Source of the DNA: Roseomonas sp.
GTDB taxonomy: Bacteria; Pseudomonadota; Alphaproteobacteria; Acetobacterales; Acetobacteraceae
Direction of reading: 5' to 3'
Length of the DNA: 64,000 nt
Assembly (NCBI GenBank): GCA_031180725.1
Contig: JAPSLO010000003.1
Span: 338,548 to 402,547 of the forward strand
Every line of letters begins with the position of its first letter. Positions within the stretch are counted from its first letter, which is position 1. Both the position numbers and the translations under genes were made by a program. Below are positions 53,229-64,000 of the stretch, one piece after another. The notes under the pieces are model-generated. The model had not been told where the DNA came from. It ran no database searches and was given only the letters and a program-made list of their open reading frames with translations.

Positions 53229-55697
53229 ATGGATACCACTTCACCGGCTCCGCTCGCCAAACCGCGCCTGCCCACAGACCCCGCCTCGTTGCGTGAAGCC
53301 ATCATCCAGAAGCTGACCTACGACCAAGGGAAGAGCCGCCTGGGCGCGCGCGACCGCGACTGGTTCATCGCCACCGCCCTTGCGGTGCGCGACCATATCG
53401 TCGAGCGCTGGATCGACCTGAGCCGCGCTACCTACGAAACCGGCGCGAAGCAGGTGTACTATTTCAGCCTGGAATTCCTCATCGGCCGGCTCTTCCGCGA
53501 CAATGTCTGCAATCTCGGCCTGATGGACACCGTGCGGAAGGCGCTGGAGCCGCTCGGCGTGGACCTGGACAAGCTGCGGGAGGCAGAGCCCGACGCGGCG
53601 CTCGGCAATGGGGGCCTCGGCCGGCTGGCCGCCTGCTTCATGGAAAGCATGGCAACCCTCTCCATCCCCGCCTTCGGCTACGGGATCCGCTACGACCATG
53701 GTCTGTTCCGGCAGATCATCCGCGATGGCTGGCAGCGCGAGTACCCGGAGGACTGGCTGACCTTCGGCAATCCCTGGGAGTTCGCCCGCCCCGAGATCGC
53801 CCATGAGATCGGCTTCGGCGGCACGGTGGAAGCGGTGCCGGCGGGCGAGGCGCGGGTACGCCATGTCTGGAAGCCGGCCGAGACGGTGCAGGCGGTGGCC
53901 TATGACACACCGATCGTCGGCTGGCGCGGCCAGCACGTGAACACGCTGCGGCTGTGGTCGGCCCGTGCGTCCGACCCGCTGCGGCTGGATGCCTTCAACC
54001 GCGGCGACCATCTCGGCGCGCTGGCTGAGCGGATGAAGGCGGAAAGCATCAGCAAGCTGCTCTACCCCTCCGACGAGACGCCGGCTGGGCAGGAGCTGCG
54101 GCTGCGCCAGGAATACTTCTTCACCTCCGCCGCCCTGCAGGACCTGGTGCGGCGGCACCTGCGCGTCTATGGCGATCTGCGTTCCCTGCCCGAACGCGTC
54201 GCGGTGCAGCTCAACGACACCCATCCCGCCATCGCGGTGGCGGAGCTGATGCGCATCCTGGTGGACCTGCACGACCTGCCCTGGGACGAGGCCTGGAAGG
54301 TCACGCGCGGCACCATTGCCTATACCAACCACACCCTGCTGCCGGAGGCGCTGGAAAGCTGGCCCGTGCCGCTGATGGAGCGGCTTCTGCCGCGCCACAT
54401 GCAGCTGATCTACCTGATCAACGCCTTCCACCTGGACGAGGTGCGCCAGCGCTTCCCGGGCGAGGACAGGCTGCTCACCTCCCTCAGCCTCATCGAGGAA
54501 GGCCATGGGCGGCGCGTGCGCATGGGGCACCTGGCCTTCGTCGGCTCGCACAAGGTGAACGGCGTCTCCGCCCTGCATTCCGATCTTCTTAAGAAGACGG
54601 TGTTCCACGACTTCCACCGCTTGGCGCCGGAGCGCATCACCAACAAGACGAACGGCATCACTTTCCGCCGCTGGCTGCACCAGGCGAATCCGGGCCTGAC
54701 CTCGCTACTGGTGGGGGCGGTGGGCCCGGAGGTGCTGGATGACGAGCGCGCGCTGGAGAAGCTGCGCCCGCTGGCCGAGGACGCGGCCTTCCGTGACAAA
54801 TTCGCTGCCGTGAAGCGCGCCAACAAGCAGGCGCTGGCCCAGCTGGTGCGCGACCGCTTTCAGCTGCGGCTGGACCCGGACGCCATCTTCGACGTCCAGA
54901 TCAAGCGCATCCACGAATACAAGCGCCAGCTTCTGAACGTGCTGGAAGCGGTGGTGCTGTATGACGAGATCCGCAGCCAGCCGACGCGGAACTGGGTGCC
55001 GCGCGTGAAGATCCTGGCGGGTAAGGCGGCCGCCAGCTACCACCGCGCGAAGTTGATCATCAAGCTGGCACATGATGTCGCGCGGGTAGTCAACAGCGAC
55101 CCCACAGTACGCGATCTTCTGAAGGTGGTGTTCCTGCCGAACTACAATGTTTCCCTGGCCGAGATGATCGTGCCGGCGGCCGATCTCTCCGAGCAGATCA
55201 GCACCGCTGGCATGGAAGCCTCGGGAACCGGAAACATGAAATTCGCGCTGAACGGGGCACTGACGATGGGGACCCTGGACGGCGCGAATGTCGAAATCAA
55301 ACAGTGCGTCGGCGACGACAACATCTTCATCTTCGGCCTCACGGCCGAGGAGGTGGAAGCGCACCGCCGCGAAGGCTTCCGCGGCGAGGAAGCCATCGCC
55401 AGATCGCGCCGCCTGCAGGAAGCGCTGGAGCAGATCGAGGCCGGCGTCTTCAGCCCCGATGACCCCGGGCGCTACCACGACCTGGTGGCTGGCCTGCGGA
55501 ACAGCGACTACTTCATGGTGACCGCCGACTTCGACACCTACTACGCCGCGCAGCGCCAGGCCGACCAGCGCTATCGCGATCGCGCGGCCTGGTGGCGCTC
55601 GGCGGTGCTCAACACCGCCAATGTGGGCTGGTTCTCCTCCGACCGCACCATCGCGGAATATGCCGAGGAGATCTGGCAGGTGCCGGTGCGCCGATGA
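53229..55697 (+). CDS. glgP: glycogen phosphorylase
   Basis: This 822-residue PLP enzyme has YYFSLEFLIGRLFRDNVCN, NGGLGRLAACFMESMATL and the PLP-lysine region GTGNMKFALNGALTMGTLDG. It releases glucose 1-phosphate from glycogen ends. ATG 53229 is preferred over an upstream TTG because an AAGGAA-like site precedes it. Its stop overlaps glgB by four bases. It heads the operon, which is unusual but not rare. Confidence 0.95.
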   Translation: MDTTSPAPLAKPRLPTDPASLREAIIQKLTYDQGKSRLGARDRDWFIATALAVRDHIVERWIDLSRATYETGAKQVYYFSLEFLIGRLFRDNVCNLGLMDTVRKALEPLGVDLDKLREAEPDAALGNGGLGRLAACFMESMATLSIPAFGYGIRYDHGLFRQIIRDGWQREYPEDWLTFGNPWEFARPEIAHEIGFGGTVEAVPAGEARVRHVWKPAETVQAVAYDTPIVGWRGQHVNTLRLWSARASDPLRLDAFNRGDHLGALAERMKAESISKLLYPSDETPAGQELRLRQEYFFTSAALQDLVRRHLRVYGDLRSLPERVAVQLNDTHPAIAVAELMRILVDLHDLPWDEAWKVTRGTIAYTNHTLLPEALESWPVPLMERLLPRHMQLIYLINAFHLDEVRQRFPGEDRLLTSLSLIEEGHGRRVRMGHLAFVGSHKVNGVSALHSDLLKKTVFHDFHRLAPERITNKTNGITFRRWLHQANPGLTSLLVGAVGPEVLDDERALEKLRPLAEDAAFRDKFAAVKRANKQALAQLVRDRFQLRLDPDAIFDVQIKRIHEYKRQLLNVLEAVVLYDEIRSQPTRNWVPRVKILAGKAAASYHRAKLIIKLAHDVARVVNSDPTVRDLLKVVFLPNYNVSLAEMIVPAADLSEQISTAGMEASGTGNMKFALNGALTMGTLDGANVEIKQCVGDDNIFIFGLTAEEVEAHRREGFRGEEAIARSRRLQEALEQIEAGVFSPDDPGRYHDLVAGLRNSDYFMVTADFDTYYAAQRQADQRYRDRAAWWRSAVLNTANVGWFSSDRTIAEYAEEIWQVPVRR

Positions 55698-57928
55698 GCG
55701 AGGCGTGGCGCGCGCCACAGGCGGAACTGGATGCCCTGCTCGCCGCGCGCCACGCGGACCCTTTCGCGCTGCTCGGCCCCCACAAGGTCAAGGGCGGCAT
55801 CGTGGTGCGCGCCTTCGTCCCGCATGCCGAAACGCTGGAGGTGGTGCACAAGGGCGGCATCGTCGCGCTGGACAGGTTGCACGATGCCGGCCTGTTCGAA
55901 GGGCTGGTGAAGGGCGCGCGGCGGCCCTTCAAATACCGGCTGCGGGCGCGGAACCTGGGCGGCGAGTGGGAATTCGACGACCCCTACCGCTTCGGGCCTG
56001 CGCTGGGGCCGCTGGACGACCACCTGCTGGTGGAAGGCACGCATCGCCGCCTGCATGAACGCCTCGGCGCCCATCCCGTGGTGCATGAGGGGGTGGAGGG
56101 CGTGCGCTTCGCCGTCTGGGCCCCGCAGGCCGCGCGCGTGTCGCTGGTGGCCGGCTTCAACGACTGGGACACGCGCCGCCACCCCATGCGCAAGCGGCTG
56201 GATTCCGGCATCTGGGAGATCTTCATCCCCGGCATCGGTCCCGGCCAGCCATATAAGTTCGCCATCCTGTCACGCGACGGCCAGGAGCAGCCCTGGAAGG
56301 CCGATCCCTTCGGCCTGGCAGCGGAGCTGCGTCCTTCCACCGCCTCCGTCGTGGCACCTGAGCCGGCACATGAATGGGGTGACGCGGAGTGGATCGCCAC
56401 CCGGGCCAAGGCGCAGGCCGACGACGCGCCGATCGCGATCTATGAAGTGCATGCCGCGTCCTGGCGGCGGCACCCGGACAACCGGATGTATAGCTGGGAC
56501 GAGCTGGCAGAGAGCCTGATCCCCTACGTCGCCTGGATGGGCTTCACCCATATCGAGCTGCTGCCGATCATGGAGCACCCGCTGGACGAGAGCTGGGGCT
56601 ACCAGACGATCGGCCTCTTCGCCCCCACCGCCCGGCACGGCGATGCCGCCGGGCTGATGCGCTTCGTGGATGCGGCGCACCGGGCGGGGCTCGGGGTGAT
56701 CCTGGATTGGGTGCCGGCGCATTTCCCGCGCGACCAGCACGGGCTGATCCGCTTCGACGGTGCCACGCTGTTCGAGCACCCCGATCCGCGTCGCGGCTCG
56801 CACCGCGAATGGGGCACGGCGATCTTCGATTACGGGCGGCGGGAAGTGGCGGCCTTCCTGCTCTCCTCCGCGCTGTACTGGCTGGATCGGTTCCATGTGG
56901 ACGGACTGCGGGTGGATGCCGTCTCGGCGATGGTCTGGCTGGACCATGGCCGCGCGCCGGGCGACTGGGCGCCCAATCCGGATGGCAGTACCGACAACAA
57001 GGAAGCGATCAGCTTCCTCCGTCAGATGAACGCCCTGGTGCAGGAGGAGCACCCCGGCGCCCTGACCGCGGCCGAGGAAGCCACCTCCTGGCCCGGCGTG
57101 ACCCGGGCGCCAGGCGGTGGCGGACTCGGCTTCCGCTTCAAGTGGAACATGGGCTGGATGAACGACACCCTGCGCTACATCGCGCTGGATCCGGTCCATC
57201 GCCGCTGGCACCACCAGCTGATGAATTTCGGCATCGTCTATGCCTGGAGTGAGCGCTTCATCCTGCCGCTGAGCCATGACGAGGTTGTGCACGGCAAGGG
57301 ATCCCTGATCGGGCGCACCCCGAAGGGCCGCAGCGTGGATGACTGGGAGCGCTTCGCGACGCTGCGCGCCTATTTCGGCTTCATGTGGGGCTATCCGGGC
57401 AAGAAGCTGCTGTTCATGGGCGGCGAATTCGCCCAGTGGCGGGAATGGTCGGAGGCGCGGGAGCTGGACTGGGGCCTGCTGCAATACGCCCCCCATGCCG
57501 GCATGCAGCGCCTGGTGCGCGACCTGAACCTGGCGCTACGCACCTACCCTGCCCTGCATGTCCGCGACTGCGCGCCGGAGGGCTTCCAGTGGGTGGATGC
57601 CGACGATGCCGAGAATTCCACCTTCACCTGGTTGCGATACGGTGGCCCCGATGATCCGCCGGTTGCCGTGCTGTGCAACTTCACCCCCATTCCCCGCGTC
57701 GGGGTGCGCATCGGCCTGCCCCGGGCCGGGATCTGGCGGGAAGTGCTGAACACGGATGCCGCCATCTACGGCGGATCCGGGATGGGAAACATGGGCGCCG
57801 TCCTGGCAGAGGAAGTGCCGCATCGCGGCTTCCCCGCCTCGGCCGAGGTGGTGCTGCCGCCGCTTGCGACGGTCCTTCTGGTGGCGGACAAAAAGGAGGA
57901 GGCGCGGGAGGACGATGATGGCGCGTAG
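55694..57928 (+). CDS. glgB: 1,4-alpha-glucan branching enzyme
   Basis: This 744-residue GH13 enzyme has two N-terminal carbohydrate-binding regions (~1-210; [20 protein letters not shown]). The catalytic barrel carries [10 protein letters not shown], the nucleophile in [17 protein letters not shown], acid/base Glu in [15 protein letters not shown] and [15 protein letters not shown]. It introduces alpha-1,6 branches into glycogen. The gene overlaps glgP and glgC at its two ends. Confidence 0.96.
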   Translation: MSEAWRAPQAELDALLAARHADPFALLGPHKVKGGIVVRAFVPHAETLEVVHKGGIVALDRLHDAGLFEGLVKGARRPFKYRLRARNLGGEWEFDDPYRFGPALGPLDDHLLVEGTHRRLHERLGAHPVVHEGVEGVRFAVWAPQAARVSLVAGFNDWDTRRHPMRKRLDSGIWEIFIPGIGPGQPYKFAILSRDGQEQPWKADPFGLAAELRPSTASVVAPEPAHEWGDAEWIATRAKAQADDAPIAIYEVHAASWRRHPDNRMYSWDELAESLIPYVAWMGFTHIELLPIMEHPLDESWGYQTIGLFAPTARHGDAAGLMRFVDAAHRAGLGVILDWVPAHFPRDQHGLIRFDGATLFEHPDPRRGSHREWGTAIFDYGRREVAAFLLSSALYWLDRFHVDGLRVDAVSAMVWLDHGRAPGDWAPNPDGSTDNKEAISFLRQMNALVQEEHPGALTAAEEATSWPGVTRAPGGGGLGFRFKWNMGWMNDTLRYIALDPVHRRWHHQLMNFGIVYAWSERFILPLSHDEVVHGKGSLIGRTPKGRSVDDWERFATLRAYFGFMWGYPGKKLLFMGGEFAQWREWSEARELDWGLLQYAPHAGMQRLVRDLNLALRTYPALHVRDCAPEGFQWVDADDAENSTFTWLRYGGPDDPPVAVLCNFTPIPRVGVRIGLPRAGIWREVLNTDAAIYGGSGMGNMGAVLAEEVPHRGFPASAEVVLPPLATVLLVADKKEEAREDDDGA

Positions 57929-59186
57929 CTTCGAATCCTCAGGGGCGCCGCTGGCGCGCAGCGCCATGGCCTTCGTTCTGGCGGGCGGCCGCGGCTCTCG
58001 GCTGATGGAACTGACGGACCGCCGCGCCAAGCCCGCGGTATTCTTTGGCGGCAAGACCCGGATCATCGACTTCGCACTGTCCAACGCCATCAATTCGGGC
58101 ATCAGGCGGCTGGCGGTGGCGACGCAGTACAAGGCGCACAGCCTGATCCGGCACCTCCAGCGCGGCTGGAACTTCCTGCGGCACGAGCGGAACGAGACCT
58201 TCGACATCCTGCCCGCCAGCCAGCGCACCAGCGAGACCGCCTGGTACGAGGGCACGGCGGATGCGGTCTACCAGAACATCGACATCGTCGCCGACCAGGC
58301 GCCCAAATACATGGTCATCCTGGCCGGCGACCATGTGTACAAGATGGACTACGAATACATGCTGCAGCAGCACTGCGAGAGCGGGGCCGACGTGACCGTC
58401 GGCTGCGTCGCGGTGCCGCGGATGGAAGCCACCGCGTTCGGCGTGATGCATGTGGACGAGGACAGCCGCATCGTCGAGTTCCTGGAGAAGCCGAAGGATC
58501 CGCCGGGCATACCGGGCCGCGAGGACCTGGCCCTCGCCTCCATGGGCATCTACGTCTTCGAGACAAAGCTGCTGTTCGACCAGCTTCGCCGCGATGCCGC
58601 GACGCCAGGAAGCCAGCGCGACTTCGGCAAGGACATCATCCCCTTCCTGGTCAAGAACGGGAAGGCGGTGGCCCACCGCTTCGAGGCGAGCTGCGTGCGC
58701 TCCTCGGCCGAGGCCAAGCCGTACTGGCGCGATGTCGGCACGGTGGACGCCTATTGGGAAGCCAATATCGACCTGACGGATGTTGTGCCGGAGCTCGACC
58801 TCTTCGACCGCGACTGGCCGATCTGGACCTATGCCGAGCTGTCGCCGCCGGCCAAATTCGTGCATGACCTGGATGGCCGCCGTGGCGAGGCGATCTCCTC
58901 CCTGGTCTCCGGCGGCTGCATCCTGTCCGGAGCCAGCGCGCGGCGCAGCCTGCTTTTCACCGGGGTCCACATGCATTCCTATGCGCGCGTCGAGGGAGCG
59001 GTGCTGCTGCCCTATGTGGATGTCGGGCGCGGAGCGCGGCTGAGGAATGTCGTGGTGGACCGCGGCGTGTGCATCCCGGACGGGCTGGTGGTGGGTGAGG
59101 ATCCCGAGCTGGATGCCCGCCGCTTCCGCCGCACCGACAAGGGCATCTGCCTCATCACCCAGCCCATGCTGGATAGGCTCGGGTGA
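57915..59186 (+). CDS. glgC: glucose-1-phosphate adenylyltransferase
   Basis: This 423-residue enzyme makes ADP-glucose from glucose 1-phosphate and ATP, the first committed step of glycogen synthesis. It has [40 protein letters not shown] and [14 protein letters not shown], then a left-handed beta-helix C-terminus ([19 protein letters not shown]). GGAGG lies just upstream; ATG 57918 has slightly better spacing than 57915. It overlaps glgB by 14 bases and glgA by four. Confidence 0.95.
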   Translation: MMARSFESSGAPLARSAMAFVLAGGRGSRLMELTDRRAKPAVFFGGKTRIIDFALSNAINSGIRRLAVATQYKAHSLIRHLQRGWNFLRHERNETFDILPASQRTSETAWYEGTADAVYQNIDIVADQAPKYMVILAGDHVYKMDYEYMLQQHCESGADVTVGCVAVPRMEATAFGVMHVDEDSRIVEFLEKPKDPPGIPGREDLALASMGIYVFETKLLFDQLRRDAATPGSQRDFGKDIIPFLVKNGKAVAHRFEASCVRSSAEAKPYWRDVGTVDAYWEANIDLTDVVPELDLFDRDWPIWTYAELSPPAKFVHDLDGRRGEAISSLVSGGCILSGASARRSLLFTGVHMHSYARVEGAVLLPYVDVGRGARLRNVVVDRGVCIPDGLVVGEDPELDARRFRRTDKGICLITQPMLDRLG

Positions 59187-60631
59187 GCATCCGCGTTCTC
59201 GCGGTCGCGTCGGAATGCGCGCCGCTGGTGAAGACGGGGGGCCTGGCGGATGTGGTGGGCGCCCTGCCGGCCGCGCTGGCACGCCAGGGCATACAGGTCA
59301 CCACGCTGCTGCCCGGCTATCCCAAGGTGACGGCCGCGCTGCAGGGCGGGCAGGCGGTGCACGAGATGCCCGACCTGTTCGGCGGCCCGGCCACGCTGCT
59401 GCGCGGCAAGGCGGCGGGGCTGGACCTTCTGGTGCTGGATGCGCCGCATCTATATGCGCGCGCCGGCGATCCCTATCTGGCTGCCGACGGCGTGGAGTGG
59501 GGCGACAACGGCATCCGCTTCGCCGCGCTGGGCGCCGTTGCCTCGCTGGTGGCGGGCGGGCTGCCGGGTGCCGCCTTCGACCTGGTGCATGCGCATGACT
59601 GGCAAGCGGGGCTGACGCCGGCCTATCTCCGCTTCGCGGGGCCGGGGCGGCGACCGGTGCTGTTCACCGTGCACAACCTGGCTTTCCAGGGAAAATTCCC
59701 GCTCTCGCTCTTCCCCCGCCTGGGCCTGCCCGCCGAGGCGCTTTCGGTGCAGGGCATCGAGTATTACGGCACCATCGGTTTCCTGAAGGCCGGGCTCTGG
59801 TATGCGAACCGCATCAGCACCGTCAGCCCAACCTATGCGGCAGAGATCGCCACACCCGATCTCGGCATGGGGCTGGATGGGCTGCTGCGAGGACGCGGCG
59901 CCGATGTCTCCGGCATCCTGAACGGGCTGGACACCGCCGATTTCGACCCGGCGAAGGATCCGCGCTTGCCGGCCCGCTTCAGCGCCGCCGATCCCGCCCC
60001 CCGCGCGCGCAACAAGGCGGAATTGCAGAAGCGCATGGGCCTGCCGCAGGACCCGAACACGCTGCTATTCGGCTTTGTCGGCCGCATGACCTGGCAGAAG
60101 GGCGTGGACCTGCTGCTGACCGCGGTGCCCACCATGATGGCCCAGGGCGCGCAGCTCGTGCTGCTAGGCACCGGTGAATGGGGGTTGGAGGAAGGCAGCC
60201 GCTGGGTCAGCGCCGCCTTCTCAGGCCGTGTCGGCACGCAGATCGGCTTCGACGAGGCGTTAGCACGGCTGATCTATGCGGGCTCCGACGTGATCCTGGT
60301 GCCCAGCCGCTTCGAGCCCTGCGGGCTCGCGCAGATGGCGGCGCTGCGCTACGGCGCGCTGCCGCTGGTGGCGCATGTCGGCGGGCTGGTGGACAGCGTG
60401 GTGGATGCCAACGAAGCCGCGCTGGCGCTCGGCATGGGCAATGGCTTCCACTTCGCCCCGGTGACGGCGGAGATGTTGCAGGCCGCGGTGCTGCGCGTGA
60501 CGCGGCTGTGGCGCGACAAGCCACTGTGGAAGAAGCTGCAGGCCAATGCGCTGACAAGCGACGTGTCCTGGGACCGCTCCGCGGCGCGCTATGCCGCGCT
60601 GTTCCGCGAGATGGTGGCCGGTGCGGGCTGA
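59183..60631 (+). CDS. glgA: glycogen synthase (ADP-glucose)
   Basis: This 482-residue GT5 enzyme starts at GTG 59183 inside a GTGA overlap. The ADP-glucose-binding Lys is in [34 protein letters not shown] follows, and [20 protein letters not shown] lies in the C-terminal Rossmann domain. It elongates glycogen with ADP-glucose from GlgC. Its end overlaps the glgX-malQ start by 11 bases. Confidence 0.96.
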   Translation: MSIRVLAVASECAPLVKTGGLADVVGALPAALARQGIQVTTLLPGYPKVTAALQGGQAVHEMPDLFGGPATLLRGKAAGLDLLVLDAPHLYARAGDPYLAADGVEWGDNGIRFAALGAVASLVAGGLPGAAFDLVHAHDWQAGLTPAYLRFAGPGRRPVLFTVHNLAFQGKFPLSLFPRLGLPAEALSVQGIEYYGTIGFLKAGLWYANRISTVSPTYAAEIATPDLGMGLDGLLRGRGADVSGILNGLDTADFDPAKDPRLPARFSAADPAPRARNKAELQKRMGLPQDPNTLLFGFVGRMTWQKGVDLLLTAVPTMMAQGAQLVLLGTGEWGLEEGSRWVSAAFSGRVGTQIGFDEALARLIYAGSDVILVPSRFEPCGLAQMAALRYGALPLVAHVGGLVDSVVDANEAALALGMGNGFHFAPVTAEMLQAAVLRVTRLWRDKPLWKKLQANALTSDVSWDRSAARYAALFREMVAGAG

Positions 60632-63600
60632 AGCCACGCCCGGCGCGCCGGAACCGCTCGGCGCGATGCTGAGCGAGGGCGGCGCGAACTTCGCTTATCC
60701 CGCGCCGGATGCGACCGCCATCTTCGTCTGCGTCTTCGAGGGCGCCCGGGAAGTGGCGCGCATCCGCCTGGCCGGCCGTACGGGCGATGTGCATCACGGC
60801 TTCGTCGCGGGCATGGAGGCCGGCACGCGCTACGGCCTGCGCGCGGAAGGACCCTGGGAGCCCTGGAACGGACACCGCTTCAACGCCGCGAAGCTGCTGG
60901 CCGACCCCTGGGCACGGGCGCTTGACGGGCGCTTCGTCCTGCACCCTGCCCTGTTCGACACCGCCGAGATGCCGGAGCCGACGGATACCGCGCCCTTCAT
61001 GCCCAAGGCCGTGATGGTGCCGGATCTGCGACCGCGCCAGGGTCGCGCGCCCGGCGGGCCACAGGTGATCTACGAACTGCATGTGAAGGGCTTCAGTGCC
61101 ACCAACCCGGAGGTGCCCGCGGCGATCCGCGGTACCTTCGCCGGGCTCGGCCACCCGGCCTCCGTCGCCTATCTGAAGGCGTTGGGCGTGACAGCGGTGG
61201 AGCTGATGCCGGCCGCCGCCTGGGTGGACGAACGCCATCTGCCGTCGCTGAACCTGACCAATCACTGGGGCTACAACCCCGTCGCCTTCCTCTGCCCCGA
61301 CCCAAAGCTTGCCCCCGGCGGCATGGTGGAGGTGCGGGAAGCCGTGGCCGCCCTGCAGGCCGCGGGCATCGCGGTGATCCAGGACATCGTGCTGAATCAC
61401 AGTGGGGAAAGCGATCATCTCGGCCCCACGCTCAGCCTGCGCGGCTTGGCCAATGCTGCCTTCTACCGGCTATCCACCGACCGGCGGTACTATGTGGACG
61501 ATGCCGGCTGCGGGAATGTGCTGGCGCTGGACCGCCATTGGCCCCTGCGCCTGGCCATGGACGCGCTGCGGCACTGGGCCTTGCAGGCCGGGCTGGACGG
61601 CTTCCGGCTGGACCTGGCCGCGACGCTCGGCCGGCGCGCGGACGGCTTCGACCCGGACGCACCACTGCTACAGGCGATCCGGCAGGATCCGGTGCTGCGC
61701 CATCTCTGGATCATCGCGGAACCCTGGGATGTCGGGCCGGACGGCTACTGCCTTGGCGCCTTCCCGGCGGGCTGGGGTGAATGGAACGACCGCTTCCGCG
61801 ACGACATCCGCCGGCTCTGGCGCGGCGACCCGCATATGCTCGGCACGCTGGCGACCCGGCTGGCGGGCTCCACCGATGTGTTCGGCGCTCGCCCGCTGAC
61901 CGACAGCGTGAACTACATCACTGCGCATGACGGCTTCACGCTCGCCGATCTCGTCAGCTTCACCACCAAGCGCAACCACGCCAATGGCGAGGACAACCGC
62001 GACGGCACGGAGGACAACAAGAGCTGGAACTGCGGCATCGAGGGCCCGACCGAGGACCCGCTGGTGCGCGCCGGCCGGAAGCACGATGCGCGGGCACTGC
62101 TGGCCACGCTGCTGCTGGCACGCGGCACGCCCATGCTGTCCATGGGAGACGAGGCCGGGCGCAGCCAGGGCGGCAACAACAATGCCTATGCGCAGGACAA
62201 TGCGCTGACCTGGTTCGGCTGGGCCGGGCGCGACGCCGAGCTGACCGCCTTCACCGCGAAGCTGATCGCCGCGCGGCGCGCCCATCCCGCGCTGACCGGT
62301 GCCATGCCGCTGACCGGCGCGGCCGATGCGGATGGCATCCCCGATGTCGCCTGGCTGCGCCCGGATGGCGCGCCGATGGGCCAGCAGGACTGGACCGATC
62401 CCAATGGCCGCGCCCTGCTGGCGGTGCTGCACGCCAAGGGCGATCGCTGCCTGATAGCTGTGAATGCCGGCTGGGAAGCCGCGCCCCTGGTGCCCCCGCC
62501 GCCGCGCCCCGGCCATCGCTGGCGCCTGCTGGCCGACAGCGCCGAGCCGGATGCCGAGGGCGACCCTCCTGACCACTTGGCCGCGCGCAGCGTGCTGTTG
62601 CTGGCAGAGGAACGGCGCATCAGGCCCGCGGAGCATTCGGCGGCGCTGACGCAGTTGGCGGAGGCCGCCGGCATCTCCACCGTCTGGCATGAGATCGGCG
62701 GCACGCGGCATGAGGTGCCGGCGGACACGCTGCGCGCCCTGCTCGGCGCGCTAGGCCTCCCGGCAGGGAATGGGGCAGCGGTGCGGGAGTCACTGGCCTC
62801 GCTCTGCCGGCCCCGGGCGCTGCCGGTGGCGCTGACCGTGCATGCGGATGATGCCGCAGTCCCGCTGCCGCTCTCGCCTCGCGCCACCACGCTGCGCATC
62901 CGGCTGGAGGATGGGCGTGAGATCACCCTGCCGGTGGCGGCGGAGGACGGCGCGACGCGGCGTATCACCCTGCCCGATGGCCGCGCCGCGGCCGAGCGGC
63001 TGGTGCCCCTGCCCCCGCTGCCCGAAGGCCGGCACATCCTGCTGGATGAGACTGCGCCCGAAGTGCCCTGCCATCTGGCGGTGGTGCCGCGCACTGCCTT
63101 CCTGCCGCCGGACATCGCTGCCGGCGCGCGGCGCTTCGGCATCGCGGCGCAGATCTACGCGCTGCGCCGCCAGGGCGACCAGGGAATCGGCGACTTCCGG
63201 GCCGTGGCGGAACTGGCCCGCGCCGCGGCCGCGGATGGCGCGGCGCTGGTCGGGCTCAGCCCGCCCCATGCCCTGTTCCCCACGGATCGCGAACGGGCCA
63301 GCCCCTATTACCCCTCCGACCGGCGCTTCCTGGATCCGATTTTCCTGGATGTCGCCAGCTTGCCGCTGGTGGGCGACCTGCCGGAACTGCGCGCCGAGCT
63401 GGCGGCGCAGGCGCCGGTGATCGAGGCGCTCTCCGCCCGGCCGGCGGTGGACCATGTGGCCGTCTGGAGGCTGAAGCGGGCGGTTCTGGAAGCCGCATGG
63501 CGGGACTTGCCAGAGCGCCACCCGGCGCGCGCGGCGCTGGCCGCCTTCCGCGCCGAGGGCGGCGCGCCGCTGGAGCATTTCTGCGCCTTCACCGCCATCG

Positions 63601-64000
63601 CGGAGCAGATCGGCCACCCGGATGCGCGGAACTGGCCTGAAGGGCTGCGCCATGGCGAGGCGCCCGGCGTCGCGGAGTTCGCGCGGCGCAACGCCGACGC
63701 GGTCGGCTTCGTCGCATTCCAGCAGATGCTGGCCGATCTGCAACTGGCGGAGGCCGGACGCGCCGGCGCCGGACTGTACCGGGACCTGGCGGTGGGCGCC
63801 GCGCCGGATGGCGCCGAGCCATGGTCCGGCGATGCACGCTACCTCTCTGGCTTCTCGGTGGGCGCGCCGCCCGATCCCTTCGCCCCGCAAGGCCAGAACT
63901 GGGGCCTTCCGCCGCCCGATCCGCGCCACGCCCAGGCCACCGGCCATGCCGCCTTCGCCCGGCTGTTGCGCGCCAATATGCGTCACGCCGCGGCGCTGCG
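60621..64000 (+). CDS. glgX: glycogen debranching enzyme GlgX fused to 4-alpha-glucanotransferase MalQ (partial)
   Basis: An unbroken frame of at least 1126 codons runs from GTG 60621 to the window edge. The first ~665 residues are GlgX: CBM48-like start, DIVLNHSGES, nucleophile Asp331 in GFRLDLA, acid Glu367 in IIAEPWDVG and Asp437 in ITAHDGFTL. From ~670 the sequence becomes MalQ-like (EIGGTRHEVPADTLRALLGA, then GIAAQIYALRRQGDQGIGDF and SPYYPSDRRFLDPIFLDV). I checked the frame codon by codon through the junction and found no stop. The MalQ active site lies beyond the window. The fusion would debranch glycogen and rearrange the released maltodextrins. Confidence 0.92.
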   Translation, partial: MRAEATPGAPEPLGAMLSEGGANFAYPAPDATAIFVCVFEGAREVARIRLAGRTGDVHHGFVAGMEAGTRYGLRAEGPWEPWNGHRFNAAKLLADPWARALDGRFVLHPALFDTAEMPEPTDTAPFMPKAVMVPDLRPRQGRAPGGPQVIYELHVKGFSATNPEVPAAIRGTFAGLGHPASVAYLKALGVTAVELMPAAAWVDERHLPSLNLTNHWGYNPVAFLCPDPKLAPGGMVEVREAVAALQAAGIAVIQDIVLNHSGESDHLGPTLSLRGLANAAFYRLSTDRRYYVDDAGCGNVLALDRHWPLRLAMDALRHWALQAGLDGFRLDLAATLGRRADGFDPDAPLLQAIRQDPVLRHLWIIAEPWDVGPDGYCLGAFPAGWGEWNDRFRDDIRRLWRGDPHMLGTLATRLAGSTDVFGARPLTDSVNYITAHDGFTLADLVSFTTKRNHANGEDNRDGTEDNKSWNCGIEGPTEDPLVRAGRKHDARALLATLLLARGTPMLSMGDEAGRSQGGNNNAYAQDNALTWFGWAGRDAELTAFTAKLIAARRAHPALTGAMPLTGAADADGIPDVAWLRPDGAPMGQQDWTDPNGRALLAVLHAKGDRCLIAVNAGWEAAPLVPPPPRPGHRWRLLADSAEPDAEGDPPDHLAARSVLLLAEERRIRPAEHSAALTQLAEAAGISTVWHEIGGTRHEVPADTLRALLGALGLPAGNGAAVRESLASLCRPRALPVALTVHADDAAVPLPLSPRATTLRIRLEDGREITLPVAAEDGATRRITLPDGRAAAERLVPLPPLPEGRHILLDETAPEVPCHLAVVPRTAFLPPDIAAGARRFGIAAQIYALRRQGDQGIGDFRAVAELARAAAADGAALVGLSPPHALFPTDRERASPYYPSDRRFLDPIFLDVASLPLVGDLPELRAELAAQAPVIEALSARPAVDHVAVWRLKRAVLEAAWRDLPERHPARAALAAFRAEGGAPLEHFCAFTAIAEQIGHPDARNWPEGLRHGEAPGVAEFARRNADAVGFVAFQQMLADLQLAEAGRAGAGLYRDLAVGAAPDGAEPWSGDARYLSGFSVGAPPDPFAPQGQNWGLPPPDPRHAQATGHAAFARLLRANMRHAAAL

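Overview
The window is a GC-rich (about 70%), gene-dense stretch of an alphaproteobacterial chromosome. Gene content and protein style point to the Acetobacteraceae (Roseomonas-like); this is inferred from the sequence and was not tested by a search. Genes are packed into operons whose neighbours very often share 4-base ATGA or GTGA overlaps. No rRNA, tRNA, CRISPR array or intact insertion sequence was seen, and no gap between annotated genes exceeds 300 bases.

Layout. 1-1859 (-): a 44-residue membrane peptide, an XpaC-like protein and a partial TelA. 1929-8196 (-): a DUF1028 protein and a complete peptide-type ABC importer. 8363-13122 (-): a branched-chain-amino-acid-type (Liv) importer. 13341-14504 (-): a PatB/MalY-type PLP lyase. 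14801-15376 (+): a CarD-family regulator with a strong terminator. 15737-21326 (-): an MFS transporter, then GlpD and a HAD phosphatase under a DeoR/GlpR-type repressor with nearby TGTGG/CCACA palindromes, then an MscS channel. 21861-28082: a probable purine or nucleoside salvage locus (nucleoside hydrolase and M20 hydrolase on -, phosphoribosyltransferase, solute-binding protein and adenine deaminase on +). 27661-29344: the 3' end of the adenine deaminase gene is duplicated around a small basic ORF. 29423-31999 (-): a hybrid histidine kinase. 32198-32780 (+): a frameshifted IS5-type transposase relic.

32980-34629 holds divergent acdR and acdS (ACC deaminase and its Lrp-type regulator). A convergent hairpin separates acdS from a sugar-acid locus (34661-40477): an enolase-superfamily dehydratase, a DHDPS-like enzyme with Gln in place of the catalytic Tyr, a natural IclR-SMP-30 fusion protein, and, divergently, two Bug-type solute-binding proteins. 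40750-43648 (+) carries a large polytopic membrane protein and a DUF1275 protein. 43662-50337 (-) is a three-gene transglutaminase / ATP-grasp-alpha-E / transglutaminase-DUF2126 amidoligase cassette that probably makes an unknown peptide or amide.

50503-64000 (+) holds two SDR oxidoreductases, glucokinase, and a complete glycogen operon glgP-glgB-glgC-glgA ending in a glgX-malQ fusion that runs off the right edge. Together the genes suggest an organism that scavenges peptides, amino acids, purines, sugar acids and plant-derived ACC and stores glycogen. The main items for a second look are the IclR-SMP-30 fusion, the transglutaminase/ATP-grasp cassette, the adenine deaminase duplication, the phased repeats upstream of acdS, and the small peptide in front of xpaC-telA.
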